DNA of 64,000 bases from positions 3,435,001-3,499,000 of the forward strand of contig NZ_CP139979.1 in assembly GCF_034424525.1 (NCBI RefSeq), given 5' to 3'. This stretch comes from Sphingobium yanoikuyae (GTDB lineage Bacteria > Pseudomonadota > Alphaproteobacteria > Sphingomonadales > Sphingomonadaceae). This document shows, piece after piece, positions 12,111 to 20,498 of the stretch. Made by a program: the position numbers and the translations under genes. Each line of letters opens with the position of its first letter. Position 1 is the first letter of the stretch. The notes under the pieces are model-generated. The model was given only the letters and a program-made list of their open reading frames with translations. It ran no database searches and was not told the origin of the DNA.

Positions 12111-13682
12111 TCAGCGGCGCGCTTCGAAGATGGAGATGCGGCGCGGCTGGCGCGGCTGCACCGCCTGGCCCAGTTCACGTTGCAGCATGGCCAGCATCCA
12201 GGCGCGGTGCCGGGCCATGAATTCGGCGAATCCCTCTGCCCTGGCCGGATCGAACACGGGCACCTGCCAGTCGGCGGGCTGATCGAGATAGGGCGGGATC
12301 ACGTCGCCCGCCGCCTCGGCCGGCAGGTCGACATGGCTGCCCCAGTAGCGATTGTCGCGGAAGCGGATAAATTGGGCCGGGGCGAAGCCTGCCTTGATGA
12401 GATAATCGGGGCCTGACCGGCCGCTCTCGCTGCCATAACGAGCGGTGCCGGCGACCTTGAAGTCATTTTCGACGATGCGGACATCCTGCGCCCAGCCATC
12501 CCAGTTGGTTGCCACCACCATCTGCACATCCATGCCCTTGCCGACATGGATCACATTCTTCTCCACCAGCACGTCGGAGACATTGCCGGCGAGCTGGAAG
12601 ATGCGCAGCGCGTCGTTGCGGCTGACATTGTAGCGCGCGACGGTGCCGCGATTGCCCAGATTATCCTTGTCGTTGCGGCCGGGCGAACAGATCAGCAGGA
12701 AGCCGCCGGCATTGTCGTGGCTGTAATTGTAGAGCAATGTCGTGCGACGCGAATTGAAGTCGCTGTCAAAGCCCTGCCCGTCATAGCGGGTGCGGGTATA
12801 GGCGGCCTCGTTGAGCTGGATCAGACTGTTGTCGGTGCTCCACTGCCAGATGCCGGCATTATAGCCGGGTGCTCGGGCACCGGCATAGCGCACGATATTA
12901 TGTTCGATCAGGGCGCCGTCGGTGCCGCGCGGGACGATGCCGTCGCCGCCGATATCCTCGACCAGATTGTCGCGAATCACGATCTTTTCGCTGGGGAACC
13001 AGTCCTTGGCGCTGATCCGGTCGGCGATGCCGGCAATGCCGGACCGGTCGACCTTCCAGACGATATTGCGTTCGATCACCAGATCTTGAAAGCGGGTCGG
13101 CAGCTTCTTGCCGGTCGCGCTGAAGACGATGCCACCATTATCCTTGCGATCATTCACGCCGCGCACGTCGTGAATATACATGTCGCTGATGCGGATACCG
13201 CGCGTCACGCCCCGGTCGACCGCGGAGACCAGCACGCCGAAACGCTGGGCCGGGGCGGAATTGTCGTTGGTGACTTCCAGCCCGCTGACGCTGACATATT
13301 CGGCATTGATGACGCCCACGCCATGGGGCGAGACGCCGCCGACATCGATGCGCGGCCGCGCGCCGGTGCCGAAGGCGGCGACGCTGATCGGTGCGCCGGA
13401 GCGGCCCGATCGGGTGATGGTGAGCGGCTCCTGCCAGCGCGATCCGGCCATCAGCAGCACCTGATCACCCGGCATCAGCGGATAGTCGCGCACCCGCGCC
13501 AGGCTGCGCCAGGGCTGGTCGGCGGTGGTGCCGGCGGCGCGATCATTGCCGGTGGCGCTGTTGACATAATAGGTCGTCGCCTGCGCCGCGGATGTCGCAC
13601 CCGCGGTCAGCACCAGGAAAGGCAGGAAGATTGTCAGCGCCCGGCCATGCCGGCTTTTACCCATGATCATATTGCGCGCCAT
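12111..13682 (-). CDS. Secreted right-handed parallel beta-helix protein
   Basis: This protein of about 523 residues has an N-terminal signal segment (LTIFLPFLVLTAGATSAAQA) followed by TTYYVNSATGNDRAAGT. That opening is typical of secreted parallel beta-helix proteins of the pectate-lyase/polysaccharide-lyase superfamily. The centre contains many short N/G/V/I repeats of the PbH1 type (for example IVIRDNLVEDIGGDG and IEHNIVRYAG). It probably binds or cleaves a polysaccharide outside the cytoplasm; the catalytic residues cannot be assigned. The start is uncertain: ATGs at 13682, 13670 and 13664 all lie just before the signal and none has a strong ribosome site. The open frame upstream of 13682 overlaps the next gene and is not real. 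A polysaccharide deacetylase gene lies immediately upstream. Confidence 0.78.
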   Translation of the reverse strand: MARNMIMGKSRHGRALTIFLPFLVLTAGATSAAQATTYYVNSATGNDRAAGTTADQPWRSLARVRDYPLMPGDQVLLMAGSRWQEPLTITRSGRSGAPISVAAFGTGARPRIDVGGVSPHGVGVINAEYVSVSGLEVTNDNSAPAQRFGVLVSAVDRGVTRGIRISDMYIHDVRGVNDRKDNGGIVFSATGKKLPTRFQDLVIERNIVWKVDRSGIAGIADRISAKDWFPSEKIVIRDNLVEDIGGDGIVPRGTDGALIEHNIVRYAGARAPGYNAGIWQWSTDNSLIQLNEAAYTRTRYDGQGFDSDFNSRRTTLLYNYSHDNAGGFLLICSPGRNDKDNLGNRGTVARYNVSRNDALRIFQLAGNVSDVLVEKNVIHVGKGMDVQMVVATNWDGWAQDVRIVENDFKVAGTARYGSESGRSGPDYLIKAGFAPAQFIRFRDNRYWGSHVDLPAEAAGDVIPPYLDQPADWQVPVFDPARAEGFAEFMARHRAWMLAMLQRELGQAVQPRQPRRISIFEARR

Positions 13683-13719
13683 TCTATCGGTCGCGCGCTG
13701 AATGCAAGGTGAAGTCGCC

Positions 13720-14649
13720 TCAGCCGGGTGTGCGGCAGGCCTGGCGCAGGTCGATTTCGGGTGCCGGGGATGGGGCAGCGGGGAGAGCGATGCCCTGTGC
13801 CTGCGCCACCCGTTCGATGATGCCACCGCCGCCCGGCAGGGCTTCGGCCTGGGCATAGGCCGGGTCGGCCTCCGCCTTTGCCAGCGGAATATAGCGCGCG
13901 CCGGCGGCATCGAGCCGGGCCATGACATCGGGCAGGGTGTCGGCGGTCCAGGCGCCGACATGGAGCAGCAGCACATGCGGGATCGGGCGGCCATGAACGC
14001 GCTGGGCATTGGCCTTTGCCCGCGCGATCGCCTGATCGACCACGGCCAGATAGTGGCGCTTCATCGCCGCGATCATGCGATCGTCGCCCTGCGCGCGGCA
14101 GCGGGCATAGGCGTCGCTATAATCCCAGTCCTCGAAAGCCAGGCTGACGCTGGCGATGCGATAGCCGCGCCGTTTCAGGAAGGCGGCGGCGCCGTCATGG
14201 CGGGTCGCGTCCTTGCCGCTCGACAGGTTGGGGAAGCGCAGCCAGTGCCAGTCCCCTTTCCCCATATGCTGTTCCAGCGCCGGCTCGCCAGCGATCACGT
14301 CCGCCTGCCAGGCGTCGAGCGAGGGCGCGCCGTCGAGATTGAGGTGGCTGTAACTATGGTTGGCGAGTGGATAGCCGGCCTGACGCCAGAGCGTCAGCAC
14401 CGCGTCCGACGCCGGATCCTCCGCCAGTCCGCGCGCATTGACGAAGCCATAGGCCTGCGCGACATGATGCGCCTTCAGCGTCGCGAGGAAGCGGCGGGCG
14501 ATGTCGGCGCGGGTGGTGCCGGGCGGCAACTGGCCATGGGCAGGCAGATCATCGACCGTGATCGCGACATCGAACCGGGGCGGATCGCCCGCCTGCGCCG
14601 CCGCTGCGCTGCCCAGCAGCAGGCAAAGGGCCATGGCCCGCTTCATCAT
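13720..14649 (-). CDS. Secreted polysaccharide deacetylase (CE4/NodB-like)
   Basis: This 309-residue protein has a signal peptide ending near residue 20 (AAAAQA/GD) and a NodB-homology domain. Motif 1 is TVDD (31-34) and motif 2 is HSYSH (98-102), which supply the metal-binding Asp-His-His triad. LRFPNLSSGK resembles motif 3, and VLLLHVG near the C-terminus resembles the motif with the catalytic histidine. It should remove N- or O-acetyl groups from a cell-surface or environmental polysaccharide. A strong GGGAGAGGCAGGA site precedes the tandem ATGs at 14649/14646. It reads leftward with the beta-helix gene 37 bases downstream, suggesting a two-gene polysaccharide-modifying unit. Confidence 0.85.
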   Translation of the reverse strand: MMKRAMALCLLLGSAAAAQAGDPPRFDVAITVDDLPAHGQLPPGTTRADIARRFLATLKAHHVAQAYGFVNARGLAEDPASDAVLTLWRQAGYPLANHSYSHLNLDGAPSLDAWQADVIAGEPALEQHMGKGDWHWLRFPNLSSGKDATRHDGAAAFLKRRGYRIASVSLAFEDWDYSDAYARCRAQGDDRMIAAMKRHYLAVVDQAIARAKANAQRVHGRPIPHVLLLHVGAWTADTLPDVMARLDAAGARYIPLAKAEADPAYAQAEALPGGGGIIERVAQAQGIALPAAPSPAPEIDLRQACRTPG

Positions 14650-14700
14650 TCCTGCCTCTCCCGCTGAATGTCCGCAGCGGTCCTAGCCGGGTCGCGGGGA

Positions 14701-15789
14701 TCATTCGAGCAGTTTCAGCACATCCTGTTGCCGGGCATTGGCCTGGGCCAGCATCGCCGTTGCCGCCTGCGACAGGATCTGGCTCTTGGCGAGAGCGGTG
14801 GATTCGGTGGAGAAGTCCGCATCCTCGATCCGCGAGCGGGCGTCGGTCAGGTTGACGATATTGGTGTCGAGCTGGCTGGAGATGGATTCCAGCCGGCTCT
14901 GCGCCGCGCCCAGATTGACGCGGGCGGTCGAAATCTGCGCCAGCGCGGCGTCGATCACCGTCAGCCCCTGCTGCGCGGTCACGCCGATCTGGGCGTAGGA
15001 TTTATAGTCGGAATCGGTGAAGGCGACATAGCCTTCCGGGTCCATCCAGCCGGTGCTGCCCAATTCATTGGTGCGATGGACGGCGGCCACACCGACATCA
15101 TAGTCGAGCGTCAGGTCGATATTGCTGATCCCCACGAAGCGCATCGTGCCGTTCACCGCAAGGTCGGTGCCCAGCAGGGTGAAATCGTCGCCGTTGCTGC
15201 GCAGGGTCGGCAGGGTGATGGCGACATTGTCGGTCGCATTGGCACCGGCCTGGACATTGATGACGGTGCTGCCGGCACTGTGCATGAGTTCATCGCGATA
15301 ATACCCATAGCCGCTGTAATCGAGCAAATCGCCATCCGCATTATAGTCGCGGGCCGCCGTCCCTTGCGCCGTGTTCGAAAACAGGTTCACGCCGTTGAAC
15401 TCGCTATTCTGCAGCAACGCGTTGATCTGGGCGACGGTCTGATCCATTTCGGTCTGGAGCGCGGCGCGATCCTCCGGCCGGTTGACGCCATTGGCCGCCT
15501 GCAACGTCAGTTCGCGCATGCGCTGCAGGCTGTTCTGGACCTCGCCCAATATGCCTTCGGCGGTCTGGGTCAGCGATATGGCGTCGGCCGCGTTGCGCTT
15601 GGCCACTTCCATGCCACGCAGCTGGCTGGTCATGGTCTGGGCGATCGCCATGCCGGCCGCATCATCCTTGGCCGAATTGATCCGCTTGCCGGTCGACAAT
15701 TTCTCGCTTGCCTGGCCCTGGGCCTTGGTGGCCGCCTCGATCGCCCGCTGCGCGCGCAGCGCCGCGCTGTTGGTTCCGATCACGCTCAT
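14701..15789 (-). CDS. Flagellin
   Basis: This 362-residue flagellin has an N-terminal D0/D1 region (MSVIGTNSAALRAQRA, then SAKDDAAGMAIAQTM) and a C-terminal D1/D0 region (ARVNLGAAQSRLESI to ATAMLAQANARQQDVLKLLE), both diagnostic for the family. The variable middle, at about residues 150-270, is short and carries an unusual Tyr/Asp-rich patch (YNADGDLLDYSGYGYYRDE). The start is the ATG at 15789 with GGAGGA 6 bases upstream; the longer open frame starting at 15921 adds a non-flagellin leader. No other flagellar gene is in the window, so it is an isolated flagellin locus, as sometimes found in sphingomonads. Confidence 0.93.
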   Translation of the reverse strand: MSVIGTNSAALRAQRAIEAATKAQGQASEKLSTGKRINSAKDDAAGMAIAQTMTSQLRGMEVAKRNAADAISLTQTAEGILGEVQNSLQRMRELTLQAANGVNRPEDRAALQTEMDQTVAQINALLQNSEFNGVNLFSNTAQGTAARDYNADGDLLDYSGYGYYRDELMHSAGSTVINVQAGANATDNVAITLPTLRSNGDDFTLLGTDLAVNGTMRFVGISNIDLTLDYDVGVAAVHRTNELGSTGWMDPEGYVAFTDSDYKSYAQIGVTAQQGLTVIDAALAQISTARVNLGAAQSRLESISSQLDTNIVNLTDARSRIEDADFSTESTALAKSQILSQAATAMLAQANARQQDVLKLLE

Positions 15790-16015
15790 GGGATGTCCTC
15801 CATCCATGCCAGGCAGGAAGATGCCGGCGTCTGTGGGACCGGGCGACGCGGGTCGCAAAGCGCCGCCCGGCAACCGAAAGGCGTTGCCCCCAAACGGTCG
15901 CCCCCGTGATGGCCGCGCCACAGCGCCCGGCCTATCCGGTTAATTCCCGGATAAGATTGAAACGGCAGGGAATTTCCCGGCTTGGCAGGCGGGTGATCCG
16001 GGCTAGGACAGGGCC
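15790..16015. promoter_or_regulatory. Divergent promoter region of flagellin and sensor kinase
   Basis: This 226-base gap is the longest in the window. It contains a dyad TATCCGG-7-CCGGATA at 15933-15953. On the flagellin strand this dyad follows a TCAA at a spacing of about 17, loosely like a sigma-28 promoter (TCAA then CCGATA), but the match has an extra base. I see no convincing sigma-54 site. The remainder is GC-rich with no gene. Confidence 0.25.
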
Positions 16016-17626
16016 ATGGCCACCCTGTCCCCCATGAGCGCCCGGCCGCGCCCTTTTCGCCTGGAGGCGCGCGCCATCGACTGGCGGCTGGTGGCGCTGC
16101 TGCTGGCCTATCCCTTCGCGTTCAAGCTGGCGCATATGGCGGCCAGCCCGTGGGGTGGCGCCCATTTCTTCAGCCTCTGGTATCCCGCCGCCGGCGTGCG
16201 GCTGGCGCTGCTATGGCGGATCGGCGCGCGCTACACGCCGGTCCTGATCGTCGAGGAATGCGTGATCCAGTTGCTGACCGGCACGATCGTGTCGGACGGC
16301 CCCGAATTTCTCAACCAGCTGGGCGGGGTCGCGCGCGCGCCCGCCGCCTATGGCCTGATGATCGCGCTGGTGCGCTTCATCGAACGGCGCAGCCGGTCGG
16401 AACTGGCGATCGCGCCGATGCCCTTCGGCCTGGCCGCGGTGCTGGCGCCGACGCTGGTGTCCTTCACCGCCGGCTTCTGGGAATGGCTGTGGCCCGGCGT
16501 GTCGGGCACCCTGCCCAGCCAGCCGATCGCCACCACCATCGCCGCCTTCCTGGTCGGCGACCTGCTGGGCGTGCTGCTGGTCGCGCCGCCCCTGCTGTGG
16601 ATCGGCACGCGCCGTGAAGAAGCGCGGCGGCTGATGCAGATCGGACGCGGCCGTGCGGTCGAGGCCGCCGCCGTCTTCGTCTTTGCCTGGCTGCTCGCCT
16701 GGGGGCTGGCGCGGGTCGAACCCCAGATCGCGGTCACGCCGGTGCTGATCGGCGCGATCTGGGTGGGGCTGCGCTGCGGCCGGCTGGGCGCGTGGATCGC
16801 GATCATCCTGTCGGCCGCGATCATCCTGCCCTGGTCGGCACCATTGTCGGCCAGCGCCACCCGCTTCGCGCTGCACATGGGCCTCGCCGCCATGGCGATC
16901 GCCACCTATCTTGCCGGCAGCTTTGCCGAGGCGCAGATTCGCGCCCGCGAGGATATCGCCCGGCGCGATCGCATCCTGTTCCAGGCCGAACGGCTCAAGA
17001 CGCTGCGCGCCATGTCGGTGGCGATCATCCACGAGATCAGCCAGCCGCTGTCGACGCTGGCGATCGAGACCCGGCATCTGTCCGCCCTGTCGCGCGATCC
17101 CCAGCCCGACCCGGCGGAGATGCGCGAGAGCATCGAACTGGTCGATCGCAAGGCGGCTTTGCTGGCCGACATGGTGCGACGGCTGCGCAGCTTTGGCGGG
17201 CGCGCCGTCGATGAGCCATCGCCGATCATCGTTGGCCAGATGCTGCGCGACTGTGCCGGCATGGTCGGCGGCGAGGCGCGCAGCCTGGGCTGTGCCATCA
17301 GCCTGCCGCCGATGGATGCGCGGTTGCAGGTCACCGGGCATGAGATCGAACTGACCCAGATATTGCTCAACCTGCTGCGCAACGCGATGCTGGCGGCGCC
17401 CGGATCGACCATCGAGATTGCCCTGGAAAGCCGGGCCGATCAGGTGACGATCCATGTCGCCAACCCGGTCCCTTCCCCCTCCCCCGACTATGGCGGGATG
17501 GGCATCGGCCTGCTGGTGGCGCGTGCCATCGCCGACGCCCATGGCGGCACGCTGAGCCGCGACATCGCGCAGGGCCGCGCGCGCGCCAGCCTGTCGCTGC
17601 CCCGCACGGAGCCCAGCCATGACTGA
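16016..17626 (+). CDS. MASE1-domain sensor histidine kinase
   Basis: This 536-residue membrane sensor kinase has eight or so hydrophobic segments over residues 20-300 that match the MASE1 sensory domain (FFSLWYPAAGVRLALLW near the start). A HisKA-type dimerisation helix follows with the phospho-acceptor H339 in HEISQPLSTL. The HATPase domain has an N-box NLLRNAMLAAP and a G-box GMGIGLLVARAI. It should autophosphorylate and pass phosphate to the response regulator whose start codon overlaps its end by 8 bases. The signal is unknown. The kinase core resembles FixL/DctB-type kinases with the HEISQP form of the H-box. Confidence 0.9.
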   Translation: MATLSPMSARPRPFRLEARAIDWRLVALLLAYPFAFKLAHMAASPWGGAHFFSLWYPAAGVRLALLWRIGARYTPVLIVEECVIQLLTGTIVSDGPEFLNQLGGVARAPAAYGLMIALVRFIERRSRSELAIAPMPFGLAAVLAPTLVSFTAGFWEWLWPGVSGTLPSQPIATTIAAFLVGDLLGVLLVAPPLLWIGTRREEARRLMQIGRGRAVEAAAVFVFAWLLAWGLARVEPQIAVTPVLIGAIWVGLRCGRLGAWIAIILSAAIILPWSAPLSASATRFALHMGLAAMAIATYLAGSFAEAQIRAREDIARRDRILFQAERLKTLRAMSVAIIHEISQPLSTLAIETRHLSALSRDPQPDPAEMRESIELVDRKAALLADMVRRLRSFGGRAVDEPSPIIVGQMLRDCAGMVGGEARSLGCAISLPPMDARLQVTGHEIELTQILLNLLRNAMLAAPGSTIEIALESRADQVTIHVANPVPSPSPDYGGMGIGLLVARAIADAHGGTLSRDIAQGRARASLSLPRTEPSHD

Positions 17627-18227
17627 CCCGGCCGATCCCGCCATCATCCATGTGGTCGATGACGATCCTGATCTGGGCCGGGCGGTGGCGCGGCTGCTGG
17701 GGCGGCACGGCTATCGCACCCAGGCGTTCGACACACCCCGCGCGATGCTGCGCGCCCAGGCCGACGAGCCGGCCCATTGCCTGGTCACCGACGTGATGAT
17801 GGCGGACATGGACGGCTTTGCCTTTGCCGAGCGGATGCGGGCGCAGGATCCGGCGGTGGCGATCATCTTCATGACCGCCTGGCCGACCACCAGCAGCGCG
17901 GTGGATTCGGTGCGCCGCTATGGCGGGTTCGACTATCTGGAAAAGCCGATCGACGAGGGCCGGCTGCTGGCCGCCGTGGCGGAGGGCGCGCGCTGGAGCC
18001 GGCAGCGGCGCGGGGCGCTGGCCCGGCTGGCGCCGCTGACCCCGCGCGAGCGCGAGGTGCTGCACTGCCTGGCCCAGGGGATGAGCAACAAGATGGTCGC
18101 CGCCGCCCTGTCGCTGAGCCCCAAGACGATCGAGGATCATCGCGCCGCGATCGTCGCCAAGACGGGCGCCAGCAGCCCCGCCGCCCTGATCGCCCTGGTG
18201 CGGGAGGCGAGCGGCACCGAGGGCTAG
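17619..18227 (+). CDS. FixJ/NarL-family response regulator
   Basis: This 202-residue transcriptional regulator has an N-terminal receiver domain with acidic pocket D14-D15, phospho-acceptor D58 (VTDVMMADMDG), a switch threonine in IFMTAW and the conserved lysine in YLEKPID. A C-terminal LuxR-type helix-turn-helix at about 140-195 (LTPREREVLHCLAQGMSNKMVA ... SPKTIEDHRA) follows. It overlaps the MASE1 kinase gene by 8 bases, so the two form a translationally coupled two-component system. Targets are unknown; the neighbouring flagellin and catabolic genes are possible but unproven. Confidence 0.92.
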   Translation: MTDPADPAIIHVVDDDPDLGRAVARLLGRHGYRTQAFDTPRAMLRAQADEPAHCLVTDVMMADMDGFAFAERMRAQDPAVAIIFMTAWPTTSSAVDSVRRYGGFDYLEKPIDEGRLLAAVAEGARWSRQRRGALARLAPLTPREREVLHCLAQGMSNKMVAAALSLSPKTIEDHRAAIVAKTGASSPAALIALVREASGTEG

Positions 18228-18269
18228 ATTGTCTTGTTGTGCGCGGCGATGGTCGGGCTATCTAGGCCG

Positions 18270-19166
18270 ATGATCGATCCCCGCGCGCTTCGCACCTTCC
18301 TCGCCGTCTGCCGTGCCAACTCGATCAGCGGCGGCGCGCGGCTGCTCAACATCTCCCAGCCATCGGTGTCCAATGCGATCGCGCAACTGGAACAGTCGGT
18401 CGGCGCAGCCCTGTTCGCCCGGTCGCGCAGCGGCATCAGCCTGACGCCGGAGGGCGAAGTGCTGCTGCGCCGGGCGGAGGCGGTCGACAGCCTGATCAGC
18501 GGCGCGGAGGAGGAATTGCGGCTGGCGCGTGCGGGCGTGACCGGGCCGCTGCGGGTCGGCGGCACGCCGGGCGCCCTCGTCAGCCTGCTGCCCGACGCGG
18601 TGCGGCGGCTGGAGGACAAGATGGGCCATTTCGCGCTGCATGCGGTGGAACGGCCCGACCATGACCTGGCCGACATGCTGCACCGGGGCGAGATCGAGCT
18701 GGCCTTCGTCACCACGGGGCTGGAGGAGCCGCCCGAGGGGATCGAGGAAATCACCTTCGCGCAGGATCCGTTCGCGCTGGTGGTCGGCCGCCGCAACGAT
18801 CATCTGCCGGCCGAGGTCTCGCTGCGCGACATGATGGCCAAGCGCTGGGTTTTGCCGGAAGCACGCGGCGCCTTCCGCCGGCAGATCGACGCCCTGTTCA
18901 TGTCGGCGGGCGTGCCGGTGCCGCAGGATGTGATCCGGTGCGATTCGCTGCTGACGACCAAGGCGATGGTGCGGAACAGCAGCCGACTGACCATCCTGCC
19001 GATGAAGGTGGCGGCAGCCGAACTGTCGATCGGCGTGCTGCGCGCGATCGCCATTCGCGAAGCGACCTTCCAGCGCAGCATCGGCATCCGCAAGCTGAAG
19101 GATGCCCGCCTGTCGCGGCTGGGCGAGGCGCTGCTGGACATCATGATCCATAGCTCCAAGCTATGA
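18270..19166 (+). CDS. LysR-type transcriptional regulator of the aromatic operon
   Basis: This 298-residue LysR-type regulator has an N-terminal winged helix at residues about 1-60 (ALRTFLAVCRANSISGGARLL, then SQPSVSNAIAQLEQSVG) and a periplasmic-binding-protein-like effector domain. The start is the ATG at 18270, which gives the usual LysR N-terminus MIDPRALRTF; upstream ATG and TTG codons add an atypical leader. It lies 80 bases upstream of the amidohydrolase gene in the same direction. It is therefore the natural candidate for controlling the amidohydrolase-hydroxylase-dioxygenase operon, probably in response to an aromatic substrate. It resembles in position FdeR, the LysR activator of naringenin degradation in Herbaspirillum, but orthology cannot be shown here. 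Confidence 0.87.
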   Translation: MIDPRALRTFLAVCRANSISGGARLLNISQPSVSNAIAQLEQSVGAALFARSRSGISLTPEGEVLLRRAEAVDSLISGAEEELRLARAGVTGPLRVGGTPGALVSLLPDAVRRLEDKMGHFALHAVERPDHDLADMLHRGEIELAFVTTGLEEPPEGIEEITFAQDPFALVVGRRNDHLPAEVSLRDMMAKRWVLPEARGAFRRQIDALFMSAGVPVPQDVIRCDSLLTTKAMVRNSSRLTILPMKVAAAELSIGVLRAIAIREATFQRSIGIRKLKDARLSRLGEALLDIMIHSSKL

Positions 19167-19246
19167 CGTTCCCAAAAATCATTATTATTCTTGCGTATAA
19201 ATTCGGCGCATAAGGGCATTCAACAAGAGACTTCGGGAGAGCCCTC

Positions 19247-20482
19247 GTGCGGCAGCTGATCCGCAATATTGCGATTTTCGACGGGACCGGCAGTGCGCCC
19301 TTCCCCGGCGCGGTCATGATCGAGGGCGATCGCATCGCCGACATTCTGCGCGACGAAGCCGCGATCGATGCGGCGCAGGCCGACATGGTGATCGACGGCC
19401 AGGGCGCGACGCTGATGCCCGGCATGGTCGACGCCCATACCCATCTGACCTGGGGCAGCTCGGTCGAGAAAATCTATCATCAGTTCATCCTGCCGCCCGA
19501 AGAGCTGAAGGTCGCCGCCTGGCGCAATGCCCGCGTGCTGCTCGACCATGGCTATACCAGCCTCTATTCGGCCGGCGCGCTGGGCGACCAGATCGAACCG
19601 GAACTGGCCCGCGCCATTGCGGCCGGCGAAACCCCCGGCCCGCGGCTGGTGCCCTCCACGCTGGAGCGCAGCCCGGAAGGCGAGGAAGGGGTCGAGACCG
19701 GCGATGTGTTCAACGGGCGGGGGCCCGAAGCGATGCGCGCCTTCGTCGCCTATTGCGCGGCGGAGGGCGTCAAATCGCTCAAGCTGGTGATTTCGGGCGA
19801 GGATGCGCTCAAGCCTGGATCGTCGCAGGATATCCTCTACACCGACGCGGAAATGATCGCGGCCGGCGAGGCAGCGAAGGAGGCAGGCCTGTGGATCGCC
19901 ACCCATGCCTATAGCCCGCGCGCCATCAATCTGGCGCTCGAAGCGGGTGCCCGCATCCTCTATCATTGCTCCTTCGCCGACGATGCGGCGGTCGACGCCA
20001 TGGCGGCGAAGAAGGACGCCATCTTCTACGCCCCCGGTCCCGGCGTATCGGTCGCCGCGCTGGAGGCCAATCCGCCGCCCCATATCAATATGGCGTCGAT
20101 GAAGGCGAGCGCGGCCGAGCGGCTGGAACTGGAAAAGACATTGGTGCCCAAATTGAAGGCGCGCGGCGTACGCGTGCTGCCCGGCGGCGACTATGGTTTC
20201 CCCTTCAATCCCCATGGCCGCAACGCCCGCGACCTGGAACATTTCGTCACCTATTATGGCTTCACCCCGGCCGAGGCGCTGCATGCCGCCACCATGCTGG
20301 GCGGCGAGCTGATGGACCAGCCCGTCGGCCAGGTGAAGCCGGGCTATCTCGCCGACCTGCTGCTGGTGGAGGGCGATCCGACGACGGACGTCCGCCTGCT
20401 GCAGGATGCGGCCAATATCAAGATGATCATGCTGGGCGGGCGGATGCACAAATCCCCCGTGCCCGAGCCCCTGACGGTCTGA
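19247..20482 (+). CDS. Metal-dependent amidohydrolase
   Basis: This 411-residue protein of the amidohydrolase (imidazolonepropionase-like) superfamily has a small beta-sandwich first, then a TIM barrel with the metal ligands H64 and H66 in DAHTHL. Further candidate ligands are the lysine in SLKLVISGE, the histidines in IATHAYS and LYHCSFAD, and the aspartate in PGGDYGFPF. The start is a GTG at 19247 with GGGAGA upstream. It is the first gene of the operon with the flavoprotein hydroxylase (16 bases downstream). It probably hydrolyses an amide, lactone or C-C bonded ring-cleavage intermediate. The exact substrate is not evident. Family and metal site are well supported. Confidence 0.82.
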   Translation: MRQLIRNIAIFDGTGSAPFPGAVMIEGDRIADILRDEAAIDAAQADMVIDGQGATLMPGMVDAHTHLTWGSSVEKIYHQFILPPEELKVAAWRNARVLLDHGYTSLYSAGALGDQIEPELARAIAAGETPGPRLVPSTLERSPEGEEGVETGDVFNGRGPEAMRAFVAYCAAEGVKSLKLVISGEDALKPGSSQDILYTDAEMIAAGEAAKEAGLWIATHAYSPRAINLALEAGARILYHCSFADDAAVDAMAAKKDAIFYAPGPGVSVAALEANPPPHINMASMKASAAERLELEKTLVPKLKARGVRVLPGGDYGFPFNPHGRNARDLEHFVTYYGFTPAEALHAATMLGGELMDQPVGQVKPGYLADLLLVEGDPTTDVRLLQDAANIKMIMLGGRMHKSPVPEPLTV

Positions 20483-20498
20483 CCGGAAAGACGCTTTC

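Noticed and set aside
15790..16015. Sigma-54 promoter for flagellin
   Set aside because: No convincing GG-N10-GC element with the expected flanks was found.
19167..19246. LysR operator before the amidohydrolase gene
   Set aside because: CTTGCGTATAAATTCGGCGCATAAG is only a poor dyad (two extra bases in one arm), so it was not listed as a site.
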